DNA of 45,578 nt, taken from positions 1 to 45,578 of the forward strand of contig JANQLQ010000156.1 of the NCBI GenBank assembly GCA_028280565.1, in the 5' to 3' direction. The position numbers and the translations under genes were made by a program. Shown here piece by piece: positions 34,988 through 42,853 of this stretch. This stretch comes from Fulvivirga sp. (lineage in GTDB: Bacteria > Bacteroidota > Bacteroidia > Cytophagales > Cyclobacteriaceae). Positions within the stretch are counted from its first letter, which is position 1. Every line of letters begins with the position of its first letter. Under the pieces are notes generated by a model. It was given only the letters and a program-made list of their open reading frames with translations. It was not told where the DNA came from and made no database searches.

Positions 34988-35012
34988 TTTATTTTTAATA
35001 AGTCTAAATAAA
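34988..35012. promoter_or_regulatory. 25-base palindromic operator, copy 1
   Basis: TTTATTT at 34988-34994, an 11-base centre and AAATAAA at 35006-35012 form an imperfect palindrome directly after the -7 element. Read on the minus strand it begins TTTATTTAGACT and agrees with copy 2 (36264-36288) at 20 of 25 positions. Overlap with the expected transcription start fits repressor control. A Fur-like iron repressor is the natural guess for an iron-uptake operon, but this is inference. Confidence 0.55.
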
Positions 35013-35018
35013 ATCAAA

Positions 35019-36245
35019 ATGTCCAAACTTACGATCCCTGTATTTAGTGTGTTATTGTTTTTTATCGCCTGTTCAGATGACGATAGCGACGGTCCTTCTA
35101 TAGCCGTACCGGCAACCTATACTTTTGAACGTGATGGTCAAAGCACAGTCTCTTTCAGCGGCCAGACTACCCGCATATCAATGGGAGAAGAGCTGATCAG
35201 TGCGATGATGGATTTTTCTATTTCGGAGGCCGAGTTGCTGGAGATGTTCAGGAATGAAACTGCTAATGGCGGTGATGCTGACCCCTTTGATGAGACCTCG
35301 CTGAACAGCTCAGAAAAAAGTATTAAGCGTAAAACTGCTGCTTCCAGGGATTTTTTCTCGGCCAATACTACGGAAGCCAGTGAGATCAAAGCGGATTTTG
35401 AGGCTTGGATCAATGGGCAAGTGACCGAGGTATTTCCCAATGAAAATACCGTGGCCTCCCCCGGGGTAGCTGGCCAAATCGCTGACGGTAGTGCGACGCG
35501 CTACGTGAATGGTGATGGCCTGGAATATAACCAATTGGTCAATAAATCGCTGATCGGCGCCCTTATGGTAGACCAGATGCTGAACAACTACTTGGGTGTA
35601 GCTGTGCTGGACGAAGCCGATAACCGTACAAATAACGATGCCGGCATAACCGCTACGGGCGCAAACTATACCACCATGGAGCACAAATGGGATGAGGCCT
35701 ATGGCTACACTTACGGGTTGAACGCCAACGCTTCCGATCCCAATGCCGACTTGGGCGCAGACAGTTTCCTGAATAAATATATTGGGCGTGTAGAAGGTGA
35801 TGATGATTTTGCGGGGATTGCGGGGGAAATATTCGATGCTTTTAAACTTGGACGCGCAGCCCTTGTAGCAGGTGATTATACTGTACGGGACGAACAGGCG
35901 AACATCATCCGTGAAAAGATATCGGAGGTGATAGCCATACGGGCGGTGTACTACCTTCAGCAAGGTAAGATTGCCCTACCCGATGACCGGGCAAATACGG
36001 CACTTTATGGCACTACATTCCACGACCTGTCCGAAGGGTATGGTTTCATCTACAGCCTGAGGTTTACCAGGCAACCCAACTCCGATGCTCCTTATTTCAC
36101 TAAAAGTGAAGTGGACGGCTTCCTTGAAGACTTGCTGGGAGATGGTGCCAACGGCCTCTGGGACGTCACCGATTCCACGCTGGACAATATTTCTGAAGCC
36201 ATAGCGGCAAAATTCAGTTTTACTGTTGACCAGGCCGGCTCTTAA
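35019..36245 (+). CDS. DUF4856 lipoprotein of an iron-uptake operon
   Basis: A 408-residue lipoprotein of the DUF4856 family. The lipobox FFIAC (C18) is followed by SDDDSDG, an acidic stretch of the type that directs Bacteroidota lipoproteins to the cell surface. The ATG at 35019 is chosen because it begins the signal peptide; the frame extends back to 34941 but crosses the promoter and operator. Inner motifs include AVPATYTFERDG near the start, LIGALMVDQMLNNYLG, TTMEHKWDEAYGYTYGL and FHDLSEGYGFIYSLRF. The function is unknown; members are regularly beside imelysin genes, as here, which ties them to iron uptake. A second promoter for the imelysin gene begins within its last 20 bases. Confidence 0.87.
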   Translation: MSKLTIPVFSVLLFFIACSDDDSDGPSIAVPATYTFERDGQSTVSFSGQTTRISMGEELISAMMDFSISEAELLEMFRNETANGGDADPFDETSLNSSEKSIKRKTAASRDFFSANTTEASEIKADFEAWINGQVTEVFPNENTVASPGVAGQIADGSATRYVNGDGLEYNQLVNKSLIGALMVDQMLNNYLGVAVLDEADNRTNNDAGITATGANYTTMEHKWDEAYGYTYGLNANASDPNADLGADSFLNKYIGRVEGDDDFAGIAGEIFDAFKLGRAALVAGDYTVRDEQANIIREKISEVIAIRAVYYLQQGKIALPDDRANTALYGTTFHDLSEGYGFIYSLRFTRQPNSDAPYFTKSEVDGFLEDLLGDGANGLWDVTDSTLDNISEAIAAKFSFTVDQAGS

Positions 36246-36256
36246 TATTACTTTTG
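36226..36256 (+). promoter_or_regulatory. Internal promoter for the imelysin gene
   Basis: TTG at 36226-36228 (within the end of the DUF4856 gene), a 20-base spacer and TACTTTTG at 36249-36256 match the Bacteroidota consensus TTG-N19/20-TAnnTTTG. It lies 36 bases before the imelysin ATG and is followed by a copy of the operator palindrome. Confidence 0.65.
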
Positions 36257-36263
36257 CTTAAAT

Positions 36264-36288
36264 TTTATTTAGATTAAATACGAATAAA
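36264..36288. promoter_or_regulatory. 25-base palindromic operator, copy 2
   Basis: TTTATTT at 36264-36270, an 11-base centre starting AGATTAAATA, and GAATAAA at 36282-36288. It has the same arm sequence and spacing as copy 1 and lies 7 bases after the -7 element and 4 bases before the imelysin ATG. A protein bound here would block both transcription start and ribosome access. Confidence 0.55.
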
Positions 36289-36292
36289 ATTC

Positions 36293-37396
36293 ATGAAACA
36301 TACTCTCCTGGTCGCGGCACTAGTATTAGTGGTTTGGTCGTGCAGCGATGATAATGATGATCCGGCAGGTAATAACGACAATTTTGACAGGGGCGCCATG
36401 CTCACCAATTGGGCTGACAATATCATCCTCCCAAGTTACCAAGCTTATGTTGCCGACCTTGAAGACCTGGCCACATCAGCAGGAGCTTTTTCGAATGAAA
36501 CTACTTTTGAGAATCTCGAAGCGTTAAGAGTTTCTTGGTTAGAGGCTTACACTTCTTGGCAAAGCGTATCGATGTTCGAAATTGGTAAGGCAGAGGAGCT
36601 GACGCTGAGGGATTTCACCAATATTTTTCCTACCAGCGCTACTAAAATAGAGGCCAATATTGAATCGGGGCAATACAATCTTGAACTTCCATCCACCCGG
36701 GACCAGCAAGGTTTCCCCGCATTAGACTACTTGCTGAATGGTATCGGATCGAATGATGCAGATATTGTTACGGTCTATCAAAATGACCCAGCTTATAGAG
36801 ATTATCTACAGGCGTTGGTGACCCGGCTGAATACCTTAGGCACCATGGTGCTGGAAGATTGGCAAAATGACTACCGTGATGAGTTCGTGGAAAACAACGG
36901 TTCGGAAGCCAGCAGTTCCGTCAATAAGCTGGCGAATGACTACTTGTTCTATTATGAGAAAGCCCTTCGTGCGGGTAAAATAGGTATACCTGCCGGTGTT
37001 TTTTCAAATACTTCTTTGAGCGACCGCGTAGAAGCCCTGTACAAAAGAGACGTTTCTAAGCGATTGTTTGAAACTGCCCTAAACGCCACAATCGACTTCT
37101 TCAATGGGGTTCATTTTGATGGGACGGGTCAAGGCGAGAGTTTGAATACCTATTTAGTTTTTTTAAACACCATCCAGGAAGGGGAGAATTTGAGCAACCT
37201 CATCAATAACCAATTTGACGCGGCGAAAAGCGCCGGGAGCAACTTAGGAAATGACTTTTTTGCAGAAGTAGAAACGAATAACCAAGCTATGTTGGCCGCC
37301 TACGATGAACTGCAGGCCAATGTGGTACTCTTGAAAGTAGATATGTTCCAAGCCCTCAACATCAAAGTAGATTTTGTAGATGCTGATGGTGACTAA
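36293..37396 (+). CDS. Imelysin-family lipoprotein
   Basis: A 367-residue imelysin-like (peptidase M75 fold) lipoprotein, predicted to work in iron uptake outside the cytoplasm. The lipobox is VVWSC (C17), followed by SDDNDD, again an acidic surface-type start. The fold is helical and built of two similar halves; LRVSWLEAYTSWQSVSMFEIG is the usual first-half motif. At the place of the GxHxxE motif the protein reads GFPALDYLLNG (residues 140-150): the His is Pro and the Glu is Asp, so the metal or catalytic residues of classical members are missing. That favours a binding role over peptidase activity. The stop overlaps the next ATG by one base (TAATG). Confidence 0.88.
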   Translation: MKHTLLVAALVLVVWSCSDDNDDPAGNNDNFDRGAMLTNWADNIILPSYQAYVADLEDLATSAGAFSNETTFENLEALRVSWLEAYTSWQSVSMFEIGKAEELTLRDFTNIFPTSATKIEANIESGQYNLELPSTRDQQGFPALDYLLNGIGSNDADIVTVYQNDPAYRDYLQALVTRLNTLGTMVLEDWQNDYRDEFVENNGSEASSSVNKLANDYLFYYEKALRAGKIGIPAGVFSNTSLSDRVEALYKRDVSKRLFETALNATIDFFNGVHFDGTGQGESLNTYLVFLNTIQEGENLSNLINNQFDAAKSAGSNLGNDFFAEVETNNQAMLAAYDELQANVVLLKVDMFQALNIKVDFVDADGD

Positions 37397-38760
37397 TGAA
37401 ACTATTTGATACCAAGTATTTTTTGGAGACTACAAAGGCTGCACCATTGGCAGCCTTTCGTATTTTCTTTGGCATCATGATGTTCTTGAGCATCGTACGT
37501 TTTTGGAGTTACGGATGGATTGAAAAACTGTACCTCCAGCCTAAATTCTTTTTCTCCTATTATGGGTTTGAGTTTGTCAAACCCCTTGGTCCGTATACCT
37601 ACCTTTTATTTTTAGTTTGTGCACTATCGGCCCTGGCTGTGGCACTTGGTTATAAATATCGCCTCGCCATCGTGATCTTTTTCCTAAGTTTCACCTACAT
37701 AGAGCTGATGGACAAAACCACTTACTTGAACCATTATTATTTCATCAGCCTGCTTAGTTTCCTGATGATCTTCCTCCCGGCTAACGCCTATTTCTCTTTT
37801 GATGCAAAAAAATCCCCGGCATTGGCATCCGAATACGTACCCCGATGGTCGATCGACTCGATCAAATTACTGTTGGCTATCGTTTATATCTATGCCGGAC
37901 TAGCCAAACTTAACTCCGACTGGTTAGTTGAGGCCATGCCTTTGAAGATCTGGCTACCTTCTAAGTACGATCTTCCCCTGCTCGGAGACCTCTTACAAGA
38001 GACATGGGTCATCTACCTTTTTAGCTGGAGCGGGGCGATCTATGATCTCTCCATCCCCTTTTTACTGCTTTATAAGAGGACGCGGGTTATCGCTTTTCTT
38101 TTGGTCATTGTATTTCATGTTCTTACCAGGGTTCTTTTTCCAATAGGCATGTTCCCCTATATCATGATCGTTAGTGCTACCATCTTTTTTGATGCCAAAC
38201 TACATGATCGGATATTGGCATGGATCGGTAAAGTCTTTCGTGTAAACAAGGCATATTTCGATAATGATAATATATGGAAGCTTACGTCTACAGGGCACCC
38301 GTGGAGAGTTAGCGTATTGCTCCTCTTTTTCGCGGTTCAATTGATTTTCCCGTTTCGCTACCTTGCCTACCCAGGAGAAGTATTTTGGACCGAACAAGGG
38401 TACAGGTTTTCTTGGCGTGTGATGCTAATGGAAAAGGCTGGATATGCCAATTTCAGGATACAGGATAGCGAAACGGATGAACAATTCTATGTAGATAACA
38501 CAGATTTTCTTACGGCGTTCCAAGAAAAACAAATGTCCACCCAACCCGATTTTATTCTTCAATACGCACATTTTCTTAAGGATCATTTCGACAGCCAAGG
38601 GCATCAAAATATTGAAATCTATGTGGAAAGCTATGTGGCGCTGAATGGGAGAAGAAGCCAGCCTTACATTGACCCTAAAACAAATTTAGTCGCTGAAAGA
38701 GAATCTTTCCGCCACAAGCATTGGATATTACCTTTTAAAGATGAAATCAAAGGCCTGTAG
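37396..38760 (+). CDS. HTTM-domain membrane protein (vitamin-K-carboxylase-like)
   Basis: A 454-residue integral membrane protein of the HTTM family, which includes vitamin K-dependent gamma-carboxylase. It has about seven or eight hydrophobic segments in the first 330 residues, with the family motif region KTTYLNHYYFISLLSFLMIF and AIVYIYAGLAKLNSDWL. A soluble C-terminal part of about 120 residues follows (LMEKAGYANFRIQDSETDEQFYVDN). In Bacteroidota such genes often sit between an imelysin gene and a TonB receptor gene, as here, and their reaction is unknown. Translation is coupled at both ends: a one-base overlap with imelysin and a 20-base overlap with the receptor gene. Gamma-carboxylation of a partner protein is possible but untested. 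Confidence 0.85.
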   Translation: MKLFDTKYFLETTKAAPLAAFRIFFGIMMFLSIVRFWSYGWIEKLYLQPKFFFSYYGFEFVKPLGPYTYLLFLVCALSALAVALGYKYRLAIVIFFLSFTYIELMDKTTYLNHYYFISLLSFLMIFLPANAYFSFDAKKSPALASEYVPRWSIDSIKLLLAIVYIYAGLAKLNSDWLVEAMPLKIWLPSKYDLPLLGDLLQETWVIYLFSWSGAIYDLSIPFLLLYKRTRVIAFLLVIVFHVLTRVLFPIGMFPYIMIVSATIFFDAKLHDRILAWIGKVFRVNKAYFDNDNIWKLTSTGHPWRVSVLLLFFAVQLIFPFRYLAYPGEVFWTEQGYRFSWRVMLMEKAGYANFRIQDSETDEQFYVDNTDFLTAFQEKQMSTQPDFILQYAHFLKDHFDSQGHQNIEIYVESYVALNGRRSQPYIDPKTNLVAERESFRHKHWILPFKDEIKGL

Positions 38761-41212
38761 TTTATTGATACTTTTGGTGGGCTGCGTTTTACCCGCACTT
38801 GCCCAGTGTGACCTGGAGGGAGAAGTATTTGATGCTACCCTGGACAAACCTATTGCTAACGCAGAAGTGTATAACAAAACAACTCAACAATTATTGACCA
38901 CCAACAGTAAAGGAAAGTTCGAATTTAAAGGATTGGAGTGTGGGACTTACACCATCGTAGTGTTTGTCATCGGGTATAATCCATATGAACAACAAGTGAT
39001 GGTGGAAAGTAATGAAGAGATCCAAATACAACTTGAGCCTTTCAGTAACGAACTTTCCGAGGTAGTGATCAGCCAGAAAAGGGAAGAGGTCTTTAGCCTG
39101 AACCGGTTGAACCCCGTGGAAGGTACTGCTGTTTATGCCGGTAAAAAATCTGAAGTAGTACTATTGGATCAAACTGTAGGAAATATGGCGGCAAATAATG
39201 CCCGGCAGATCTATGCACAAGTAGTGGGGTTGAACATTTACGAAAACAACGACGCCGGTTTGCAGTTGAACATTGGCGGACGAGGATTGGACCCCAACCG
39301 TACTGCTAACTTTAACACACGTCAAAATGGATACGACATCAGCGCGGACGTGCTGGGTTATCCCGAAAGCTACTATTCGCCCCCGGCGGAGGCTTTAGGA
39401 GAGATACAGGTGGTGAGAGGAGCCGCCTCACTCCAGTATGGCACCCAATTTGGCGGGCTGATCAATTTTAAATTCAAAAAGCCGAACCCTGTTAAAAAGG
39501 TGGAATGGATATCCAGGCAGTCCGTGGGATCATTTGACCTATTTACAAGTTTTAACAGCCTGTCGGGTACACTAGGAAAGTTTAGCTACTATACTTACTT
39601 CAATTATAAGCGGGGAGATGGTTTTCGGCCCAATTCGGAATTTGACTCTAAAAATTTCTTCGGCTCCTTTAATTATGCACTAGGGGATAAAACAGATGTG
39701 ACCCTGGAAACTACCGTGCTGCACTACCTAGCCCAGCAGCCCGGTGGTCTCACCGATTCCCAGTTTGAAGAAGACCCAGGATTCAGCAATCGTGAGCGTA
39801 ACTGGTTTGAAGTAGACTGGAGGCTCTTTGCCCTTAAGCTCAGGCATAAGTTTTCGCTGAAGACAGATCTTAGTGTTAACCTATTTGGCCTGGATGCGGA
39901 AAGAAATGCTTTGGGTTTCCGGGGCGACCCGCAGCGACCGGAACGCAATCCTATTAGCGAACCGGATGATCCCAACGCTTTCACACGTGACCTCATCAAA
40001 GGGAGGTTCAGAAATTGGGGTGTCGAGTCGCGGCTGCTTACACGCTACTCGTTATTGGACCGGGACGCGGTTTTCCTAGTTGGCGCTAAATATTACCAAG
40101 CTGACAATAGTGCCATACAAGGCGCTGGTACCCCGGGTTTTGATGCAGATTTTTCTTTTGCTTCCGAAGCGTTCCCCTCCTACCCTAACCAGTCTAATTT
40201 CGATTTCCCAAACTTAAACCTCGCTTTTTTTGGAGAAAACATTTTCTTCGTTACCAGTAAGTTGTCCATCACCCCTGGTTTTCGTTTTGAGTTTATTGAA
40301 ACAGGGTCAGAAGGTATCTATACTGAAATACGATTTGATAATGCCGGGAATGAAATTTTCAGGAGGGACACGACGGATAACCGTACACTTGACCGAGCTT
40401 TCCTATTGTTGGGGATAGGTGCCAGTTACCAATATTCTTCAAGTGTAGAACTATACGCTAACCTGTCCCAGAACTACCGATCGGTTACTTTCAGCGATAT
40501 ACGCGTGGTCAATCCTACTTTTATCATAGATCCCGGTATTGTAGATGAAGAAGGGTTTACAGGAGATTTTGGGATCCGGGGGAAATGGTCCAAAAACTTA
40601 TCTTATGACATTGGGGGGTTTGCTATGGCCTATAATGAGCGAATCGGCACCGTACTGGTGCAAACGGGTCCTAATAAAGGCGACCGGGTACGAAAAAATA
40701 TTGGTGATGCTTTAATCTACGGTGTAGAACTATTTACAGATTGGAATACCACCGGTGCATTCAAAATAGACCCCGGTCGCTATCGTTTGAACTTGTTCAC
40801 CAACTTGGCGCTCACTAATTCTGAATACCGGGAGAGTGAAGAAAATAACGTTGAAGGCAAGCAAGTAGAATTTATCCCAACGATCAACCTGAAAACGGGC
40901 ATCAAATTCGGCTACAAAAACCTGCTGGGCACCATACAGTACACCTACCTTTCGGAACAATACACGGATGCTGAAAATACACCTATCGCACCGCCCGGGG
41001 ATAGCCGGGAGGGGATTATTGGTGAGATCCCGGCCTATGGTATTATGGATCTTTCGCTGTCATATAAATTCAAAAACTTAAGGCTAGAGACCGGGATAAA
41101 TAACCTCCTGGATGAAAAGTACTTTACGCGACGCGCTACGGGCTATCCCGGGCCGGGGATCATTCCTGCCGAACCCCGCTCCTTTTACACTACACTGCAA
41201 TTCAAACTATAA
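38741..41212 (+). CDS. TonB-dependent receptor, FecA-like
   Basis: An 823-residue outer-membrane importer, probably for an iron complex. It has a signal peptide (1-21, ending LPALAQ), a CarboxypepD_reg-like domain (about 23-102), a short linker with ELSEVVISQKREEV, a plug domain (about 130-255; QIYAQVVGLNIYENNDAGLQ, NIGGRGLDPNR, IQVVRGAASLQYGTQFGG), and a 22-strand barrel ending ETGINNLLDEKYFTRRATGYPGPGI...FYTTLQFKL. The short plug and the FNTRQNGYDI and GPGI motifs are closer to siderophore/Fe-citrate receptors than to SusC proteins. It starts within the last 20 bases of the HTTM gene and ends 10 bases before the convergent DUF819 gene. The iron-chelate ligand cannot be named. Confidence 0.9.
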   Translation: MKSKACSLLILLVGCVLPALAQCDLEGEVFDATLDKPIANAEVYNKTTQQLLTTNSKGKFEFKGLECGTYTIVVFVIGYNPYEQQVMVESNEEIQIQLEPFSNELSEVVISQKREEVFSLNRLNPVEGTAVYAGKKSEVVLLDQTVGNMAANNARQIYAQVVGLNIYENNDAGLQLNIGGRGLDPNRTANFNTRQNGYDISADVLGYPESYYSPPAEALGEIQVVRGAASLQYGTQFGGLINFKFKKPNPVKKVEWISRQSVGSFDLFTSFNSLSGTLGKFSYYTYFNYKRGDGFRPNSEFDSKNFFGSFNYALGDKTDVTLETTVLHYLAQQPGGLTDSQFEEDPGFSNRERNWFEVDWRLFALKLRHKFSLKTDLSVNLFGLDAERNALGFRGDPQRPERNPISEPDDPNAFTRDLIKGRFRNWGVESRLLTRYSLLDRDAVFLVGAKYYQADNSAIQGAGTPGFDADFSFASEAFPSYPNQSNFDFPNLNLAFFGENIFFVTSKLSITPGFRFEFIETGSEGIYTEIRFDNAGNEIFRRDTTDNRTLDRAFLLLGIGASYQYSSSVELYANLSQNYRSVTFSDIRVVNPTFIIDPGIVDEEGFTGDFGIRGKWSKNLSYDIGGFAMAYNERIGTVLVQTGPNKGDRVRKNIGDALIYGVELFTDWNTTGAFKIDPGRYRLNLFTNLALTNSEYRESEENNVEGKQVEFIPTINLKTGIKFGYKNLLGTIQYTYLSEQYTDAENTPIAPPGDSREGIIGEIPAYGIMDLSLSYKFKNLRLETGINNLLDEKYFTRRATGYPGPGIIPAEPRSFYTTLQFKL

Positions 41213-41222
41213 GCAACATCGG

Positions 41223-42479
41223 CTATTGAGATGCCGCCTGCATCAACAGCCCACAGAGCCACGCCCCATAGGTACCGAGCGCATACCCTAACACGGCAAG
41301 CAGCACCCCTACCGGGGCCAGTGAAGGATGGAAGGCTGCCGCAATGACCGGGGCAGAGGCTGCCCCGCCAATGTTAGCTGTACTACCCACTGCCAAAAAG
41401 AAATAAGGGGCGTTGATCAATTTAGCAGCAATCACCAATAACACTACATGGATCAGCATCCAGATCAACCCTACCAAAAAGAACCCCGGGTTATCAAAGA
41501 TGGCCATGATGTCCATTTTCATCCCGATGGTCGCCACCAAAATAAAAATAAAGACCGAGCCTAATTTGGAAGCCCCAGCCCCCTCGATGGTCCTAAGTTT
41601 GGTAAAAGACAAGATCACTCCTATCGTCGTGGCGATCACAATAAGCCAGAAAAAACCGCTATCCAGGCTGAACTTACTCAAAGCAGGCGCCTGCTCATGG
41701 ATAAAGGGAGCAATGATATCGGCCATAAAATGGGCAAAGCCGGTGATGCCAAATCCTATACCTGCGATCAGCATCAGGTCAGCCGTGGTAGGGATCTTAG
41801 CTATGCTTAGGCTGTAGGCTTCCATTTTGTCTTTTAGTGTATGAATGGCCGAACTGTCCGCCTTAAACCAGCGATCAATGGCCTCAGCGCGGCCGATGCC
41901 CAGGAGCAGTGCCGTCATCAAGATCTCTGCCACCAACACATCCACGGTAATGCTCATCGAATACAACTCGTCAGAAGGCTTAAAAACTTCGTACATGGCC
42001 GCTTGGTTAGCGCCACCCCCGATCCAGCTGCCAGCGATGGTAGCCATACCTCTCCAGACCTCCTCGGCACCTGCTCCCCCAACTAAACTAGGATCAAAAG
42101 AAGATACGATCAATAAGGACAAAGGCCCTCCAAATACAACTCCCAAGGTGGCGGTAAAGAACATTATCAATGACTTGGGGCCCAGCCTGATGATCTCTTT
42201 GAGATCGACACTAATGGTAAGGAGTACTAAACATGCTGGTAATAGATAGCGGGAGGCTACAAAATAGAGTTGAGACTCTTCTGCGTCCACGATCCCAAAC
42301 GTATTGAGCAGGGAGGGAATGAAATAGCTCAGTAAGATCACGGGGATCACTTTGTAGAATTTTACCCAAAAAGGCTTGGAACTGGCGGCGGTTTTAAAAA
42401 TTGCGGCAAGAATAAGCATTAAAATGCCAAAGATCACCGCGTCATTGGTAATGAGTGGCTCGAAGTGTTGGTGGTCCAT
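41223..42479 (-). CDS. DUF819 family integral membrane protein
   Basis: A 418-residue polytopic inner-membrane protein with about 10-12 hydrophobic segments. Family motifs include DAVIFGILMLILAAIF near the start, GAGAEEVWRGMATIAGSWIGGGANQAAM in the middle, and FFLAVGSTANIGGAASAPVIAAAFHPSLAPVGVLLAVLGYALGTYGAW near the end. The glycine/alanine-rich paired loops look like a transporter with two inverted halves, related in style to cation or amino-acid exporters, but no substrate is known. It is convergent with the TonB receptor gene; the 10-base gap holds no terminator. Confidence 0.88.
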   Translation of the reverse strand: MDHQHFEPLITNDAVIFGILMLILAAIFKTAASSKPFWVKFYKVIPVILLSYFIPSLLNTFGIVDAEESQLYFVASRYLLPACLVLLTISVDLKEIIRLGPKSLIMFFTATLGVVFGGPLSLLIVSSFDPSLVGGAGAEEVWRGMATIAGSWIGGGANQAAMYEVFKPSDELYSMSITVDVLVAEILMTALLLGIGRAEAIDRWFKADSSAIHTLKDKMEAYSLSIAKIPTTADLMLIAGIGFGITGFAHFMADIIAPFIHEQAPALSKFSLDSGFFWLIVIATTIGVILSFTKLRTIEGAGASKLGSVFIFILVATIGMKMDIMAIFDNPGFFLVGLIWMLIHVVLLVIAAKLINAPYFFLAVGSTANIGGAASAPVIAAAFHPSLAPVGVLLAVLGYALGTYGAWLCGLLMQAASQ

Positions 42480-42853
42480 TTAGAATTAGGTTAAAACCTG
42501 AAAACTACTGAATCCTGAGCTTATTTCAATGCGTGCATGGGGGAACAGGTACGATCGGAAGTGTTTATAGCCAAATATCGCCTTTGTTTACAACAAGGGA
42601 GTACCTAGCTTGGCGTTTGCAACGTCAACAAAGAAACCCAGCTTAGCCAGTGTTAAGTTAAGTGTAATTACACGGTTAGCTATTTTTACCAATCCCGTTC
42701 TTAAAGTCAGCATTTAGCGATAGGCAATCGACAACCCCCTATTTTTGCCTACTGCTGTTTGCCAACTGCCGACTGATCGAGAACCTTCCAATACCTCAAA
42801 CCTACTCATCCTGTACCCAGCACATCATTTGACTTAACTAAGCACTAGGGACA
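42480..42853. repeat. Intergenic region with a dispersed repeat (copy 1)
   Basis: No gene is seen. The block at 42732-42775 (CAACCCCCTATTTTTGCCTA then CTGCTGTTTGCCAACTGCCGACTG) shares its first 20-odd bases with a copy at 45540-45563. A perfect 12-base palindrome, GTGTAATTACAC, lies at 42662-42673, without flanking promoter signals that I can recognise. Confidence 0.6.

Noticed and set aside
42662-42673. Perfect 12-base palindrome GTGTAATTACAC as an operator
   Set aside because: No promoter element or second copy near it; a single short A/T-centred palindrome is expected by chance in a window of this size.
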